A stretch of 64,000 nucleotides of DNA from Ailurus styani (lineage: Eukaryota; Chordata; Mammalia; Carnivora; Ailuridae). The stretch lies in NCBI GenBank assembly GCA_002007465.1, contig LNAC01000008.1:10089367-10153366 (forward strand), given 5' to 3'. Under the pieces are notes generated by a model. That model made no database searches. It was given only the letters and a program-made list of their open reading frames with translations, and was not told the origin of the DNA. Made by a program: the position numbers and the translations under genes. Each line of letters begins with the position of its first letter. Positions within the stretch are counted from its first letter, which is position 1. Positions 1 to 10,939 of the stretch are shown in pieces.

Positions 1-714
1 AGCCTGTTTCATTTCCACTATTGTCAGAACTTCCCTGCCATGTGGGGGCATGGAGGACACCACTCTCTATCACAGTCTGATAGGGGAGGCAGACAGGAAA
101 CATGAAAACCTACAAATAAACTTCTAACCCACAAAAAGACTAAATTGTGGATACTTCCCAGAGCTCACAGTCTGATAGGGGAGGCAGACAGGAAACATGA
201 AAACACACAAATTTTTAACCCACGAAAAGACTTTTTAAATTGCGAGGAGTGCTCTGCAGTGAATAAACAGGGTGAGGTGGTGGAGAATGCAGAGGGGACT
301 ACTTTTAGTCTGGAGTCTGGGAGGGAGACACTTGAAGAATTGAAGAAAGAAGCCAGGCATAGGAAATCTGGGGGCAGAGCACACAGAACATGTGCAAAGG
401 CCCTGAGGTGGGTGGCACCGACATGTGTAAAGGTCCTGGGGTGGGACCAGCCCATGCAAAGGTCCTGAGGCTAGCTTGAGGCATCTGAACAACAGAAAGG
501 ATAGCAGAGGGGCTGGAGCTGGACTGGTGCTGGGCACAAGGAGTAGCTGAGGTCACAGTTGGGATTTTCACTGCAGTGTCTTGAAAAATCACGGAAAGTT
601 TTATACTTGGATCTATAGGGTCTAATTTTCACTCTAGAAAGTCTCTGGCAGCTGTTGGCCACCTCTGCCCCTGTCCCGCCCCTGTGTTGGAGATGCCAGC
701 TTTCTGTCACATAC
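1..714. other. HSH2D: HSH2D intron sequence at left edge
   Basis: No coding sequence is supported here. It is the start of the intron after HSH2D exon 4 and includes a 95-base tandem duplication (71-243). Confidence 0.7.
71..243. repeat. Two-copy tandem duplication, about 95-base unit
   Basis: The 39-base string beginning CACAGTCTGATAGGGG at 71 recurs at 166. It is followed in both copies by AACCCAC(A/G)AAAAGACT and AAATTG. The copies differ by small indels after the shared core. Confidence 0.85.
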
Positions 715-849
715 CTCCTCAGGTGCAGCCCTGGGATAGGAGGAGGGATTCTGATGTTCTCTGGGGACATGGGTGGGGCTGGCGACTTCCTCAGTCAGTG
801 CATTGGAGTAAAGGAAGAGATCCTCATAATCCAAGTTCACTGGATCCTT
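715..849 (-). CDS. HSH2D: HSH2D coding exon 4 (acidic tyrosine segment)
   Basis: 135 bases, phase 0 at both ends (45 codons), with acceptor CTACAG before 849 and donor GTATGT after 715. It begins KDPVNLDYEDLFLYSN, matching the conserved segment after the SH2 domain. The next exon is not found between 1 and 714, so it must lie beyond the window. Confidence 0.88.
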
Positions 850-3800
850 CTGTAGGGCAGAAGGAACCTACAGCTCAGCCCTGAGGAGGGAGATGGGGTG
901 GTCTCGGGCCACCCCATCCCACCCGGTAACTGCTCACCCAGGGTCCCAGACAAACCCTAGAAGGTGGCGCTCAGGAGCTGCCTTGCCCATGAACCTTGTA
1001 TGGAAGCATGCCCCTCCCGCAGTAGCTTCTGAGGGTAGGAGCAACCCCCTCCACCTCCCTCCCCTGCCCCTGCAATGGGCCCTTATAAGGAGATATGCTA
1101 TTCCTATAGATCCGCCAAGGTTATACCCCTACTAAGGAACCCTTGTAACAAAGTAGCCTGGGGGGCAGGGGTGAGGCAGGGAAGGAGGATCAGGAGGGGT
1201 GGGGCCGTGGGAGGGCAGGGCAGAGAGGGACAGAATCACAGGAGGCTGAATGCGGACTGTGGGAACAAAATGAGTCTGGGGTCTTGGCCCCTGCGAGGGC
1301 GGGTACAGCCCCCCACCCCGGAGTTCCAACCCTCACCTGCCCACAGGGCTGGGTCAGCAGGTCCTTGTGTGGCCACACAGGCTGCTGCTGGTGGAAGGCG
1401 ACCAGGGCATCCAGCGAGGCATGGGCCTTCTTTTCCCCAGGGATCACGAAGCTCCCATCATCCAGCAACTTCACCATGAAGTGGCGGCAGCAGCTCTGGG
1501 CTCTGTGGCGACACTGCTGGGGCTAGGAAATCCTATTCCTCCTCCTTCCATCCCCATCTCCCTGCCCTTGAACTTGTGGTGTCGAGGCTGCAGCCCTACT
1601 GTTCAGGCTCCCAGGAGCCTTCTGTGTATTCTAGCCATGTGACACTGGTAGGCCACTAACCACACCGTGCCTCAGTTTCCCCATCTATAACACGGGGCTA
1701 CTAAGGCTGACCTCGGGATTTCTCATGAAAATGGAATAAGCTACCGCAGATAGAAGCTTAGCTCGGTGCCTGGCTGGAGTCAAACGATCAGCAGAAGTGA
1801 TGACAGTGAAAATGTGGGTCAGGCCCCAGGCTAAGTCTGTGCACCTGGCACACAGCAGGACCTCAATAAACGCCCTGTTAACAAATGGATGCATTTATTA
1901 ATGGCCCACTATGTGCTTACTATATTTCATTTAATTTTCACAACAAGAGTCTGAATGAATTTTAGCATTCCTGTTTTAGAGATGAGGACTTTGGGGGAGG
2001 CACAGATAGGTTGAGTAACTTGTCCAAGGTCACACAGCATGTAAAGTGGCAGAGCCAAGCCTTAGACTGTGTGACTCAGGGCCTAAGCTTTTCCCACACG
2101 GCGGGTAACTCTGCAGTGGGGCCATTGGATTTTTTTATTCCTTTGGCCTGGAGTCCTTTTTTGAAAAGCAGTTTGTGTTGCTGAATCCTGTGGGACGCCC
2201 CGTCAGGTTTTGAACCCTTGAGGAGCTGGACAGCTCTGAGTTTCCCTAACATGTCCCTGTGGGTGGAGTCAGAGAGTTGCCAAGTAGATGGCTGAAGGGG
2301 GAGGGGTGGCTAGGGGAGGGCAGTAGCCACATTTGGGCTCCCAGCAGCCCCTCTTCTCAGACACACAGGCCGTTACCACCAAGCCCCCATCTGCTGGTTA
2401 CAACCAGACCTGAAGCTGCTCACTACAGCCAGATCTGGCCAGACCTTTACACCAGTTGCTCTCTGAGCGGTTGGGGTATGAAGCACCCCTTGCCCCCTCC
2501 CAGGAAACCCTGGAGCCCTCCTGCCCCTTCCCTGGCCCCTAGCCCGGGCCTTACTTGTAGGACAGCGTGTAGCCCACGTGGCTGTGACTCACTCTAATGA
2601 GAAAGGACCCCAGTGGCTGTAACTCCAGCAAATTCTCGGCTTCCCTGGAAGGACACACACAGGAGGGAGATGGCTGCGGTCCAGCTGCCCAGTGTGCTGG
2701 TCAGGCTCCTGATGCACCCATCATCCCAGGATGGAACAAACCTAAAACCCTTTGTCGTTGTTGTCTCAGACCTTGGGTTCCTCAGGCACAGTGGTGTTCC
2801 CATCAGTGGCAGAAGGCTTCAGATGACTTTGACCCCAGGACCAACTTTCTCCTATCTCCCACAGCCCCGGCCTGCCTTCCCGATGCCTGAAATACCCTCC
2901 CACCCGGTGACTGCTCACCAAATTATTACTAGTATTCACTATCATCATGACGACTATTATCACGAGTTCACAAGGAGTTAGGTGGCCTTCTACAGGACAG
3001 AATGAGGAAACTTGGGACCTGAGCTGCTACTCCAGAGGCCACTGACCACATATGGCTACTGAGCACTTAAAATGTGGCTGGTCTGAATTAAGATGTGCTT
3101 TTGGTGTAGGACACCAGAGTTTTAAGACTTACTACAAGATACGGGAACGGATACGGTCTCATGAGTGAGCTTTGGTACTCACGTTGAAGTGATAATATCC
3201 TGCATATACTGGGTTGAAAGAAAAGGTAAGATTAAAAGTAATTCTGCCTGTTTCTTTTTACTTCTTTTAATATAGCTACTAAAAACTTTAAAATTGCAAG
3301 GCATGGCTCACATTATAGTCTTCGGGGCACACCCTCCCCCTCCCCTGCCCCAGAACTCAGAGAGAGTGGTCAATTCGCCCTTTTTGTGGCTTTTCTGGCA
3401 TTCTCTCAATGTCCCTACAGGCTATACCATGGCCATAGATGTTCGTTTAGAACCAAGGGAGTGATTAATGAGGTGAGTTTGTTCATGTCCTCAGAACTCA
3501 GTCCAATGTAAAAAGCACATGTAGGTCATGTCCCTGATGGACTGAGAGCAGCTGTTTGGGTACTGTGTTAAGAAGGACTCAGAGGCTGCGTCCTGCCATC
3601 ATTGATTGAGGATGCCTGGCTTTGGGGGATGGGTCCCTGGCAGTGCTGATCTGGTGGCCACCAGTATAGGGAAAGCTGAGGTCCAGGGATGGGAAGTAAC
3701 TGGCCCTGGTCCCACAATGAGTCCCCTCATGCCTGGGACTTCAGAGCTCTGTTCACCAAGCCAAGTTGAGCCCAGAATTCTGCAGAAAATCTGCCCAGGG

Positions 3801-3986
3801 TGGGGGCAGACAAGGAAAGAGGGTGAAGGGCAGGGTGGAAGGTGTGTGTGTGTGTCCTTACTCTCTCGAGATGGCACCGTGGAACCAGGCAGGGACCCCT
3901 TCTTGGGACAGCTGAACCACCTGCGTCTGCACGAACCAGTCCAGTCGTGGGGGCAGGGGCGGGGGCAATTTTCCCACTTCTGTCAT
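715..3986 (-). CDS. HSH2D: HSH2D, hematopoietic SH2 domain adaptor (partial; C-terminus off the left edge)
   Basis: Four coding exons join in phase: 3862-3986, 2555-2644, 1337-1502 and 715-849. They give about 172 residues starting MTEVGKLPPPLPPRLDW, close to what I remember of human HSH2D. The family is a cytoplasmic adaptor of lymphoid cells (also called ALX/HSH2) that acts in antigen-receptor signalling and apoptosis control. The SH2 domain runs from W34 (AWFHGAISR) to about residue 120. R41 and R59 (in SFLIRVS) occupy the phosphotyrosine-binding positions, and H79 lies in RHF. After the SH2 domain comes the acidic-tyrosine segment DYEDLFLYSN. The proline-rich tail and stop codon are not in the window, so the gene continues to the left of base 1. 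The ATG at 3986 was chosen because its context and the following residues match the human N-terminus. Family identity is confident; function is from knowledge of the family. Confidence 0.93.
1337..1502 (-). CDS. HSH2D: HSH2D coding exon 3 (second half of SH2 domain)
   Basis: 166 bases. The first base completes the Lys codon left by exon 2, and 55 full codons follow, ending LLTQPCGQ. Acceptor CAG lies before 1502 and donor GTGAGG after 1337. It carries HFMVKLLDDG and SLDALVAFHQQ, the last strands and helix of the SH2 fold. Confidence 0.92.
1636..2110. repeat. Two MIR SINE relics, opposite orientations
   Basis: 1636-1790 reads in the MIR sense direction (GTGCCTCAGTTTCCCCATCT, then a decayed tail). 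1886-2110 reads in the reverse direction (TTATTAATGGCCCACTATGTGC, AGAGATGAGGA, AAGGTCACACAGCATGTAA, GGCAGAGCCAAGC). Both lie in HSH2D intron 3. Confidence 0.75.
2555..2644 (-). CDS. HSH2D: HSH2D coding exon 2 (SH2 core, FLIR motif)
   Basis: Ninety bases, entered in phase 2 and left in phase 2, with acceptor CAG before 2644 and donor GTAAGG after 2555. It encodes the end of codon 42 and residues 43-71, ending HSHVGYTLSY. It carries the key SH2 arginine in GSFLIRVS. Confidence 0.92.
3862..3986 (-). CDS. HSH2D: HSH2D coding exon 1 (start codon exon)
   Basis: This exon encodes residues 1-41 plus two bases of codon 42. The start codon is at 3986-3984 and the donor GTAAGG at 3861-3856. It holds the proline-rich N-terminus and the first SH2 residues (VPAWFHGAISR). 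A good acceptor at 4012-4013, with a long pyrimidine tract behind it, suggests the exon extends to 4011 with about 25 bases of 5' UTR. A second possible acceptor lies about 17 bases nearer the ATG. Confidence 0.9.
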
Positions 3987-4254
3987 GGCTTCCTGGGGAG
4001 TGGTTGGTTACCTGGCAGTAGGAAGGAGGAAAGACAGTCAAGCCTGGTTCACCTCCTGTACTCTGCTCTGTTCTTACAGCTCATGGTGCTTCCTCCTTGG
4101 ATAAGTCCTTCGAGCTGGCCAGAGCGACAGGCTTGATTGAAACTGGCTTGTGTTTCTTGAGCACCTACTATGCATGCATTCAAAACTGGCTCCTTCCAAA
4201 AATCCCCCAAGAATTCTTTCTTGTCCTTCTATTCTTATTTATTCTTATTATACC

Positions 4255-4258
<4 letters not shown>

Positions 4259-4298
<40 letters not shown>
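4259..4298. repeat. AT dinucleotide microsatellite, about 20 units
   Basis: Forty uninterrupted alternating A and T bases, 27 bases before a SINEC insertion. Likely length-variable. Confidence 0.97.
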
Positions 4299-4301
<3 letters not shown>

Positions 4302-4324
4302 AGCTTAAAAATGGACTTTACTGA

Positions 4325-4521
4325 GGGCTGCCTGGGTGGCACAGTCAGTTAAGCATCCAACTCTTGGTTTTGGCTCAGGGTGCAATTTCAGGGTCCTGAG
4401 ATGGAGTTCTGCATTGGGCTCCACGCTCAGCATGGAGTCAGCTAGAGATTCTCTCTCCCTCCCCCTCTGCCCCTCTTGCTAGTGCTCTCTCCCTAATACT
4501 TTTATTTTTTAAAAAAGAACT
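4325..4521 (+). mobile_element. SINEC (carnivoran tRNA-Lys SINE), plus orientation
   Basis: The tRNA-like head reads GGCTGCCTGGGTGGCACAGT. A CT-rich body and a short A-rich tail follow. The element is flanked by the 11-base duplication GACTTTACTGA at 4314-4324 and 4522-4532, which fixes its ends. Confidence 0.93.
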
Positions 4522-4784
4522 GACTTTACTGAAATAAATATTAATGTCCCAGGAGCGATGTGGACATGGCAAAATGGTAAGTGAAGAAACACTAGAGAGA
4601 TGTGGCCCCAAGTAATTCCCTTTGCTCCCAACACTGTCATGTCTGGTGGCCACCAAAGGCACACCTGTAACGTGTCAGGGGCAACAACATTAATTCACAT
4701 GAGTTTCGACAGTTTTAAGCTCAAGGTAATGCTGAACTTGTGAGCCAGTGACAAGGAGCTGAAGAAAAAGAATAGTCCTGATTT

Positions 4785-4990
4785 TTTAAAAATTATATTT
4801 TTTTAAAGATTTATTTGACAGAGAGAGACATACAGTGAGAGAGGGAACATAAACAGGGGGAGTGAGAGAGGGAGAAGCAGGCTTCCCACTGAGTAGGGAG
4901 CCCGAAGCGGAATTCGAACCCAGGACCCCGGGATCATGACCTGAGCCAAAGGCAGATGCTTAACCTACTGAGCCACCCAGGCGCCCCAAC
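4785..4990 (-). mobile_element. SINEC, minus orientation
   Basis: It reads in reverse from a T-rich tail at about 4785 to the head GAGCCACCCAGGCGCCCC near 4986. The 11-base duplication AGTCCTGATTT flanks it at 4774-4784 and 4991-5001. Confidence 0.93.
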
Positions 4991-5329
4991 AGTCCTGATT
5001 TATAAAAGAGTATCAGATCAACACAAAACAAGCAACAGGGTCATGCCCTGCTGGGTGGTCTACTTATGACCCTTCATGGTCACCCTTAATTCTGTCCCTA
5101 ACCTGGCCCACCCCTACACTGGCCCTATCTAATGTTTCAGTATTGCAGAAGATCATTGTTACTGGGCTGTTTCCAGAGGGTGGGGACATATTGACTAACC
5201 CGGTCAATATTGACTTTCTTCTGTCAGAAGACCGATGCTAAGCACGCCCTCCGGGGAGAGGCCCAAAGGCATTCTGGGATGAGTAAAATTAAAAAGATCT
5301 ATTAAGAAATATTTAATAAAGCAGGGTAA

Positions 5330-5500
5330 CAAAGCAATCAAGAGCCTAGAATCGGGGCCAGGTAGCCTGGGTTCCAGTCCCAGCTCCCCCACTTAGCTGC
5401 TGTGTGACTTGGGTAACTCACTTAATATCTCTGTGACTTTAGTTTCATCTGCAGTTTGGGGATATGATGATATTTGCCTGGGAAAATACAGTTAGTTCAG
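5330..5500 (+). repeat. MIR SINE relic
   Basis: Contains the MIR core GCCTGGGTTCCAGTCCCAGCTC, then GCTGTGTGACTTGGG and TTAGTTTCATCTGCAGTTTGGGG, in order. Confidence 0.8.
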
Positions 5501-5589
5501 AACTATACACTCTGTGTATATAATAAATATTCATGAATCCAGTAGTGTCCTAGCCTGGGGTAATGTATGCAGGTTTGTTCTTTTTTCTA

Positions 5590-5770
5590 CCTGGGAGAAC
5601 TCCTATTTGTCCTTCAAGACCCAGCAAAAATATCCCCTCCTCCAGGCAGTTTTCCTATCTCTTCTCCTAGACAAGGCCTTGGCCCCTTCTCTGTCTCCCG
5701 TCTTCCCCTCTGTTCCTGCCTCAGTTTTGTCTAGCCTTGCCTCGTGGAGCTCAAGTGTCTGTGTGTAGTG
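5590..5770 (+). repeat. L2 LINE fragment
   Basis: Carries the L2 3'-region phrase GGGAGAACTCCTATTTGTCC, then TTCAAGACCCAGC and CCTCCTCCAGGCAG. It is decayed non-coding LINE2. Confidence 0.6.
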
Positions 5771-5844
5771 TGAGTCCTGACAGCTGGTTTTTCTTTCTGT
5801 AATTCAAGTGCCTGAGTTAAGCTTTGACTGCCAAGTCATCTGCT

Positions 5845-5886
5845 TTAACTCACTGAAGTCTATCACGAATAAACACATTGAGAGCC
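5845..5886. repeat. 42-base perfect direct repeat, copy 1
   Basis: Begins TTAACTCACTGAAGTC and ends CATTGAGAGCC. It is identical over 42 bases to 8139-8180, while the flanks on both sides differ. It lies 37 bases before an N gap. Confidence 0.95.
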
Positions 5887-5923
5887 ACACAACTAGATAA
5901 AGAGCCAGGATGCTCCCTCTCCC

Positions 5924-6410
5924 NNNNNNNNNNNNNNNNNNNNNNNNNNNNNNNNNNNNNNNNNNNNNNNNNNNNNNNNNNNNNNNNNNNNNNNNNNNNN
6001 NNNNNNNNNNNNNNNNNNNNNNNNNNNNNNNNNNNNNNNNNNNNNNNNNNNNNNNNNNNNNNNNNNNNNNNNNNNNNNNNNNNNNNNNNNNNNNNNNNNN
6101 NNNNNNNNNNNNNNNNNNNNNNNNNNNNNNNNNNNNNNNNNNNNNNNNNNNNNNNNNNNNNNNNNNNNNNNNNNNNNNNNNNNNNNNNNNNNNNNNNNNN
6201 NNNNNNNNNNNNNNNNNNNNNNNNNNNNNNNNNNNNNNNNNNNNNNNNNNNNNNNNNNNNNNNNNNNNNNNNNNNNNNNNNNNNNNNNNNNNNNNNNNNN
6301 NNNNNNNNNNNNNNNNNNNNNNNNNNNNNNNNNNNNNNNNNNNNNNNNNNNNNNNNNNNNNNNNNNNNNNNNNNNNNNNNNNNNNNNNNNNNNNNNNNNN
6401 NNNNNNNNNN
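5924..6410. other. Assembly gap (487 N)
   Basis: Run of N between TCCC and a pyrimidine-rich block. Open frames reported across it are meaningless. Confidence 1.
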
Positions 6411-6429
6411 CTCCCCGTTCTTTTCTTTT

Positions 6430-6720
6430 TTTCCCCTTTTTCTCTCTTCCCATGCTTTAAATTCCTGCTCTTATGTTTTATATTCACCCATAAGGAGTGA
6501 GTCCCCAAACCTAGCCCCCCCTCCCTCAACCCCACTAAAGGCAGAACCCCGGGGGCCATGTGCACTGGCTTGGTCTCTCTCAGCAACCTGGTTGTGCGCC
6601 CCCCTGGCCCGCTGCGTAAGTAATAGATTTTTTTTCTTCAAAGTTTCCAGAATGGTTATGGCTGATGGGCAGCTTGCAATCCTAAGAACCGCAGGGGTCA
6701 GTCCTGTCTCACACTGGTTT
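6430..6720 (+). mobile_element. LTR-like interspersed repeat, copy 1 (5' part in gap)
   Basis: It shares ordered blocks with 63180-63560: AATTCCTGCTCTTATG, later TTTTTTTTCTTCAAAGTTTCC, and TGCAATCCTAAGAA followed by a CAGG-containing stretch. The 63-kb copy has an AATAAA in the middle, as retroviral-type LTRs do. I infer an old endogenous LTR fragment but cannot name the family. No coding region is associated. Confidence 0.5.
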
Positions 6721-7069
6721 GTTTGGCAAGGGGACATGTGTGTGGGAAGCCCACGGGCCTGGGCGAGCGCCCCCAGCCATTTATTACCAACAGGCCGAGA
6801 TGCACAAAGCACTGTGTCTGTTTCTGGCTCCTCCATATCAAGGGCTCCCAGAGACTGGGCCCAGGGCTAGGTCCTTCTGGATTTTTCTGGGTCCCCAGCA
6901 CTACCTGACGCTGTGTCAGGCGTCAGAAGAGAGTGCAGGGGTACCTGCTGATGAATCAACTACCCAGGGATGAATGAATCCATACCAAGTTTCAGCCTCC
7001 TGACCCTGACATTGGGGCCTCTCCCATCTCCGTGTCCCCCCCACTCCAGTCCTAAGGACATCCTTGCTC

Positions 7070-7260
7070 TACCTCAAAACGACCAAGCTCTCTTTCCCTC
7101 CACACCTTGGCTCATGCTGTTTCCCTGCCAGGAACGCCCTTCCCCCAGCCCCAGCTCCATTTTTCAATGGTCAGCTCCCACTGGAAATTCCTTCTGCTTT
7201 TCTGGTCTCTACCACCCTGCCCCTCCTTCTGGCCCAGCCTGGCTCCCACGCTCTGTCTTC
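7070..7260 (+). repeat. L2 LINE fragment
   Basis: Typical L2 phrases: GGCTCATGCTGTTTCCCTGCC, then GGAACGCCCTTCCCCCAGCC. Confidence 0.55.
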
Positions 7261-7599
7261 TAGAAATCTGGGATGACGCTGAGGCTCTTAGGGCACGGGC
7301 CTCACCCAGCAAGGGCAGGCACAGAAGTGGGTGTGTGGCTGGCTGAGGGATTCCCACCTTGCACGTACCTGGGAGACCCCTGGGCAGCCGAGGTTCTCAC
7401 TCTTGCTGTTTGTTCTCAGAGCCCGCAGGAGCCTTGGTTTCGATTCAGGGTCTGCACGTCAGCGGGGTGGGGCTGCTGCCCCCAGGCTGTTCCTGTTTCC
7501 TTAAGCAGGTGAACCCCAGGGGCGGGACTGGGACTGCTCTGGTTGTGCTCTGTTCACCGTCCAACAAAGCCGCTGAGCTGCCGGTGGAGGGACACCCTT

Positions 7600-7960
7600 G
7601 CTTCACCCACGGCAAGCCTTTATTGAGCACCTACTGTGTGCCAGATCCTCAGGGGACAGAGAGGGCACCCCGAGAGGGACAACCCCCACCTCTCCTGGCA
7701 TCTATAATCTAGCGAGCAATGAAGAAGAGTAAGAAATGATTAATGTTTCAAAGCAGACAGCCCACAGCCTGTCAAGAAGGAGGGTCTGGAGTTGCAAGAA
7801 CCCCCAGAGGGGGTTTAACTGATCTGGAGGAAGAGGCACTTGGGGGCAGATGGGAGTTAACTTAATTGTGAGGTGCAAAAAGAGAGGGCTATAGGTGGAG
7901 GGAAGGGCACGGGCAAAGGCCCTGAGGCAGGGTCAAACCTGGACAGGCTGGGGCCTCATT
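7600..7960 (-). repeat. L2 3' region, reverse orientation
   Basis: Begins TTTATTGAGCACCTACTGTG at about 7619 and continues to GCAAAGGCCCTGAGGCAGG, as ancient LINE2 reads on its reverse strand. Confidence 0.55.
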
Positions 7961-8138
7961 ATGCACACAGGGCCACATTATGACTTCCTCTGTAACTAAG
8001 CAAAATGCACCAAAAACCACATTTAAAATGATATTTTGTGATTGCGTTGATATCTAGACCTCTACAGTCCGGGCTGGATTATTATACATTCGTTATTATT
8101 GTATTTATTTTTTTCTTCTGATTTTAAAAACTTAAGTC

Positions 8139-8180
8139 TTAACTCACTGAAGTCTATCACGAATAAACACATTGAGAGCC
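8139..8180. repeat. 42-base perfect direct repeat, copy 2
   Basis: Exact match to 5845-5886, 2.29 kb away, with unrelated sequence on either side. Confidence 0.95.
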
Positions 8181-8489
8181 CTACACGCCCCTGTAGGCTG
8201 TGAGTGTAGGAACTCGTGTCTAACGGACCAGGCAGCCCCGGATGTGTGCCGGCTGTTCCTCCTTCCCCGGCACTGGGGCCAAACCACTTCCTTCTCCCCT
8301 TTCAGGCAGAAATAGCCCAGATACCCGTGGCCAAGGTGGGGGCCTCCCCTGGGGGCCTATCACCCTGGGCCAGCCAATCTAGATAGCCCCCTTTGAAGGC
8401 TCAGGGTCGGTGGGGGGTGGCCTTGTCTGGAGTCTGCGGGTCCACAACGCCCAAGCAGGAGACACGTGGAACCCGGCTTCTTACCCCAC

Positions 8490-8610
8490 TGGGTAGACTT
8501 GGGTGACTGGCTCAACCTTCTGGGCCTCGGTAGCCTTAACTGTGAAGTGGGCATGATAATGGCCCTCCTTAATCACGGGATGATGGCAGGAGAGACAGTC
8601 ATCAAGCCTG
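8490..8610 (+). repeat. MIR SINE relic
   Basis: GACTTGGGTGACTGGCTCAACC, then GGGCCTCGGTAGCCTTAACTG and GGGCATGATAATGG keep the MIR order with many changes. Confidence 0.55.
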
Positions 8611-9594
8611 TGGCGTGGGGCTCAGTTAAGAGTAAAATCAGGACTTTTCACTGTGACTTAAGCTGATGCCTTTGGGCCTGGCTGGGGAGACGGAAGCTCG
8701 GGCTCCACACTGCACAGGCTGGGCCGCCTTGGGCCACTTGCGTCACCTCTGTCACCTCCGTGGCCTCCACAGCCCTGATGATAAGGAGCAACGCTGTTGG
8801 GGAGGGGCTCGCCCCCACCTAAGAGAGCCTCTTCCCTCCAAAAGCCTGGCCTCATTTGCATGCGGTGCAGTCTCCAGAAACATGGGGGGTCTCAGGCCCC
8901 TTCTGACCCAGTCCCTGGAGGCCCCACCACAGAGGGCTCCACCCTGATAATCCTGACCCTAACCTTTGGGCGCACGTGGTCTCTCACACACTGAAGTCCT
9001 CCCGAGAGTGATGATTCACAACAGAAGCATCCCCCACCCCTCTGTGACCACAGTCTTCAGAACTGTGAGCAGACAGGTGGCCCCCAGAGGAACTTCCGGA
9101 AAAGGACCAGTGGGGGGATACGGGGCTGGGGCTGCAAGGCCCCTCCTGCTCTGGTGTCAGCTCTGGGCTTTTCACTGGAGGCCTCAGCTGGTGAGTAGGA
9201 CTTTCATGGCCCCACATGGGGTGGCTCTCAGGGTAGGGACCACAGAGCCCTCAGCCCTGCGAACGGGCAGGGGTGGGGCAGTCAGCCTGTGCCCATGTTG
9301 AACTTGATGTGTTTTCAACCATCCTACTGTCCCACAAGGCTTTCATTCTATTCACGGACTCATTCACTCCACAAACATGGGCCCAGCCCCCGGGCACCTT
9401 GCCAGATGCTGCAGACAGAGCAGATAAGCCCAGCGCTGTCAGTGCCCAGCCGGAGCCTACAGTCCATGGGGCCATGGTTACCACACAAGTCCCCATGCAG
9501 GAGAGGCTTGCACAAGTGGGAACAGCAAGGGCAAAGGCTTGGGGTAGGCATACATGGGGCACATGGGAGGAACAGACAACTCAGGCATCCAAAA

Positions 9595-9960
9595 CGTGGA
9601 AATAACCGACGTCCATCAGGGGATGAAGAGATTAAGAAAACTTGGTCCATGCCCACGACGGAACATCACTCAGCCATGAAAAGGAATGCAGCTCTGCCAG
9701 ACGCTACAACAGGATCGCTCCAGAGAAGCACGTGGGGGGGAGGAGGCCCGATACCGAAGGCCACACAGCATATGATTTCATGGACACGAAACGTCCAGAA
9801 CAGACAAATGCAGAGACAGAAAGACTAATGGTTGCGGGGGGCTGGGGGGAGGGCGGGGGGACATGGGGATCGACTGCTTATGGGGACAGTCGCCCAACTC
9901 TGCGAATACACTGAAGACCGCTTAATTGCATCTCAATAAAGACGTTATGGGAAAAAAAGT
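9595..9960 (+). repeat. L1 3' end relic, plus orientation
   Basis: Follows the classic L1 3' order: CGTCCATCAGGGGATGAA, CAGCCATGAAAAGGAATG, ACAGACAAATGCAGAGACAG, a G-rich tract and CTCAATAAAG. It is preceded by a reverse L2 piece (about 9320-9580). Confidence 0.8.
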
Positions 9961-10939
9961 CGCGGTGTCACTTCTCCCTGTTCGAGGGGACGAGACCTGC
10001 TTGCCACCACGTGGAAGTCCTAGTGACCGAGGAAAAGGCTGGGTCTAAGGCGGGCCTGAGGAGTTCAAGGACCCCAGAGTGACCTGGTTGGGACAAAATC
10101 GGGGCCTCCTGGGGCAAAGGCTTCCAGCTCAGAGCCGAGAGCTATTTAGATGACTTGTGCCCCGTAGAGAGACAGGTGTGAAGCGGGGAGTGAGTTTTCC
10201 TCTTGGGGCGCGAGACAAATAGTGAGGCTAGCACTGAGAACGATGGGCACGATGGAGCGCGGCTCGTCTCCCAGTGCTCAGCGGGCGTCCGCCCCAGTCA
10301 GAGACGCGCCGGCTTGCTGGCTCGCGCCTGTCTTACCGGCCGGGGGACTGAGGCTCAGCCCGCAGCTGTGCTGGGGGAGGACAGGGGCTCGGAACCCAGC
10401 ACTCGACTTGGCAAACCGGTGCCAGCGGGGATCCGGACCAGAGAATGGCGGGGGCACACTGGGGTCCGACGTTGACCAGGCAGGTTCAACAGGGAAGGCG
10501 GTGTCCCACAGTGGTGCTGTGGGTGCATACACCTCTCTGTTCTCCCGGGGGGGATGGCGAGGGCAGAGCCGAGGGCCGGGAAGCTGCTTCTTCCAAGTCA
10601 GTGCTCTGGTCAGTCTCACCTCCTCAGAGCTCGGGGTAACCGACCTCCTGCGCTTCGATCCTGTCTAGACCTTGGGTAGGAACGAACCTGGCGTACCTTG
10701 ACGAGCAGACGGGAGCCAAGACACGCAAAAGTGGAACAGGTCCAGAGGCCCCGCCGGCCGGGCCTGTGCTTTAAATAACAGGCCTCCTGAGGACCCTCGA
10801 CCCAACACCTGGCCGTACCCGTGTACCTCCAGGGAACACGTGGACATAAAAATCCATTCACTTTAATCTGGTCCACTCTCTACTTTTACAGAGGAAATTA
10901 AAACCGAGAAATAAGATAAGCCGTAAAAAAATATCCGTT

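Larger units (their letters stand above)
4012..10900. other. Intergenic region between HSH2D and RAB8A
   Basis: No coding exon is recognised. HSH2D lies downstream of RAB8A in the same orientation, so this interval holds the unseen HSH2D promoter and any 5' untranslated exon, then the RAB8A transcript end near 10.9 kb. It contains an AT microsatellite, two young SINECs, an N gap, an LTR-like fragment, and MIR, L2 and L1 relics. Confidence 0.7.

Noticed and set aside
634..840. HSH2D exon 4 read on past its donor as a longer exon
   Set aside because: Similarity to HSH2D stops at the GTATGT donor after 715; the extra residues do not match.
5804..6870. Long open frames at 5.8-6.9 kb
   Set aside because: They cross the 487-base N gap; no protein similarity on either side.
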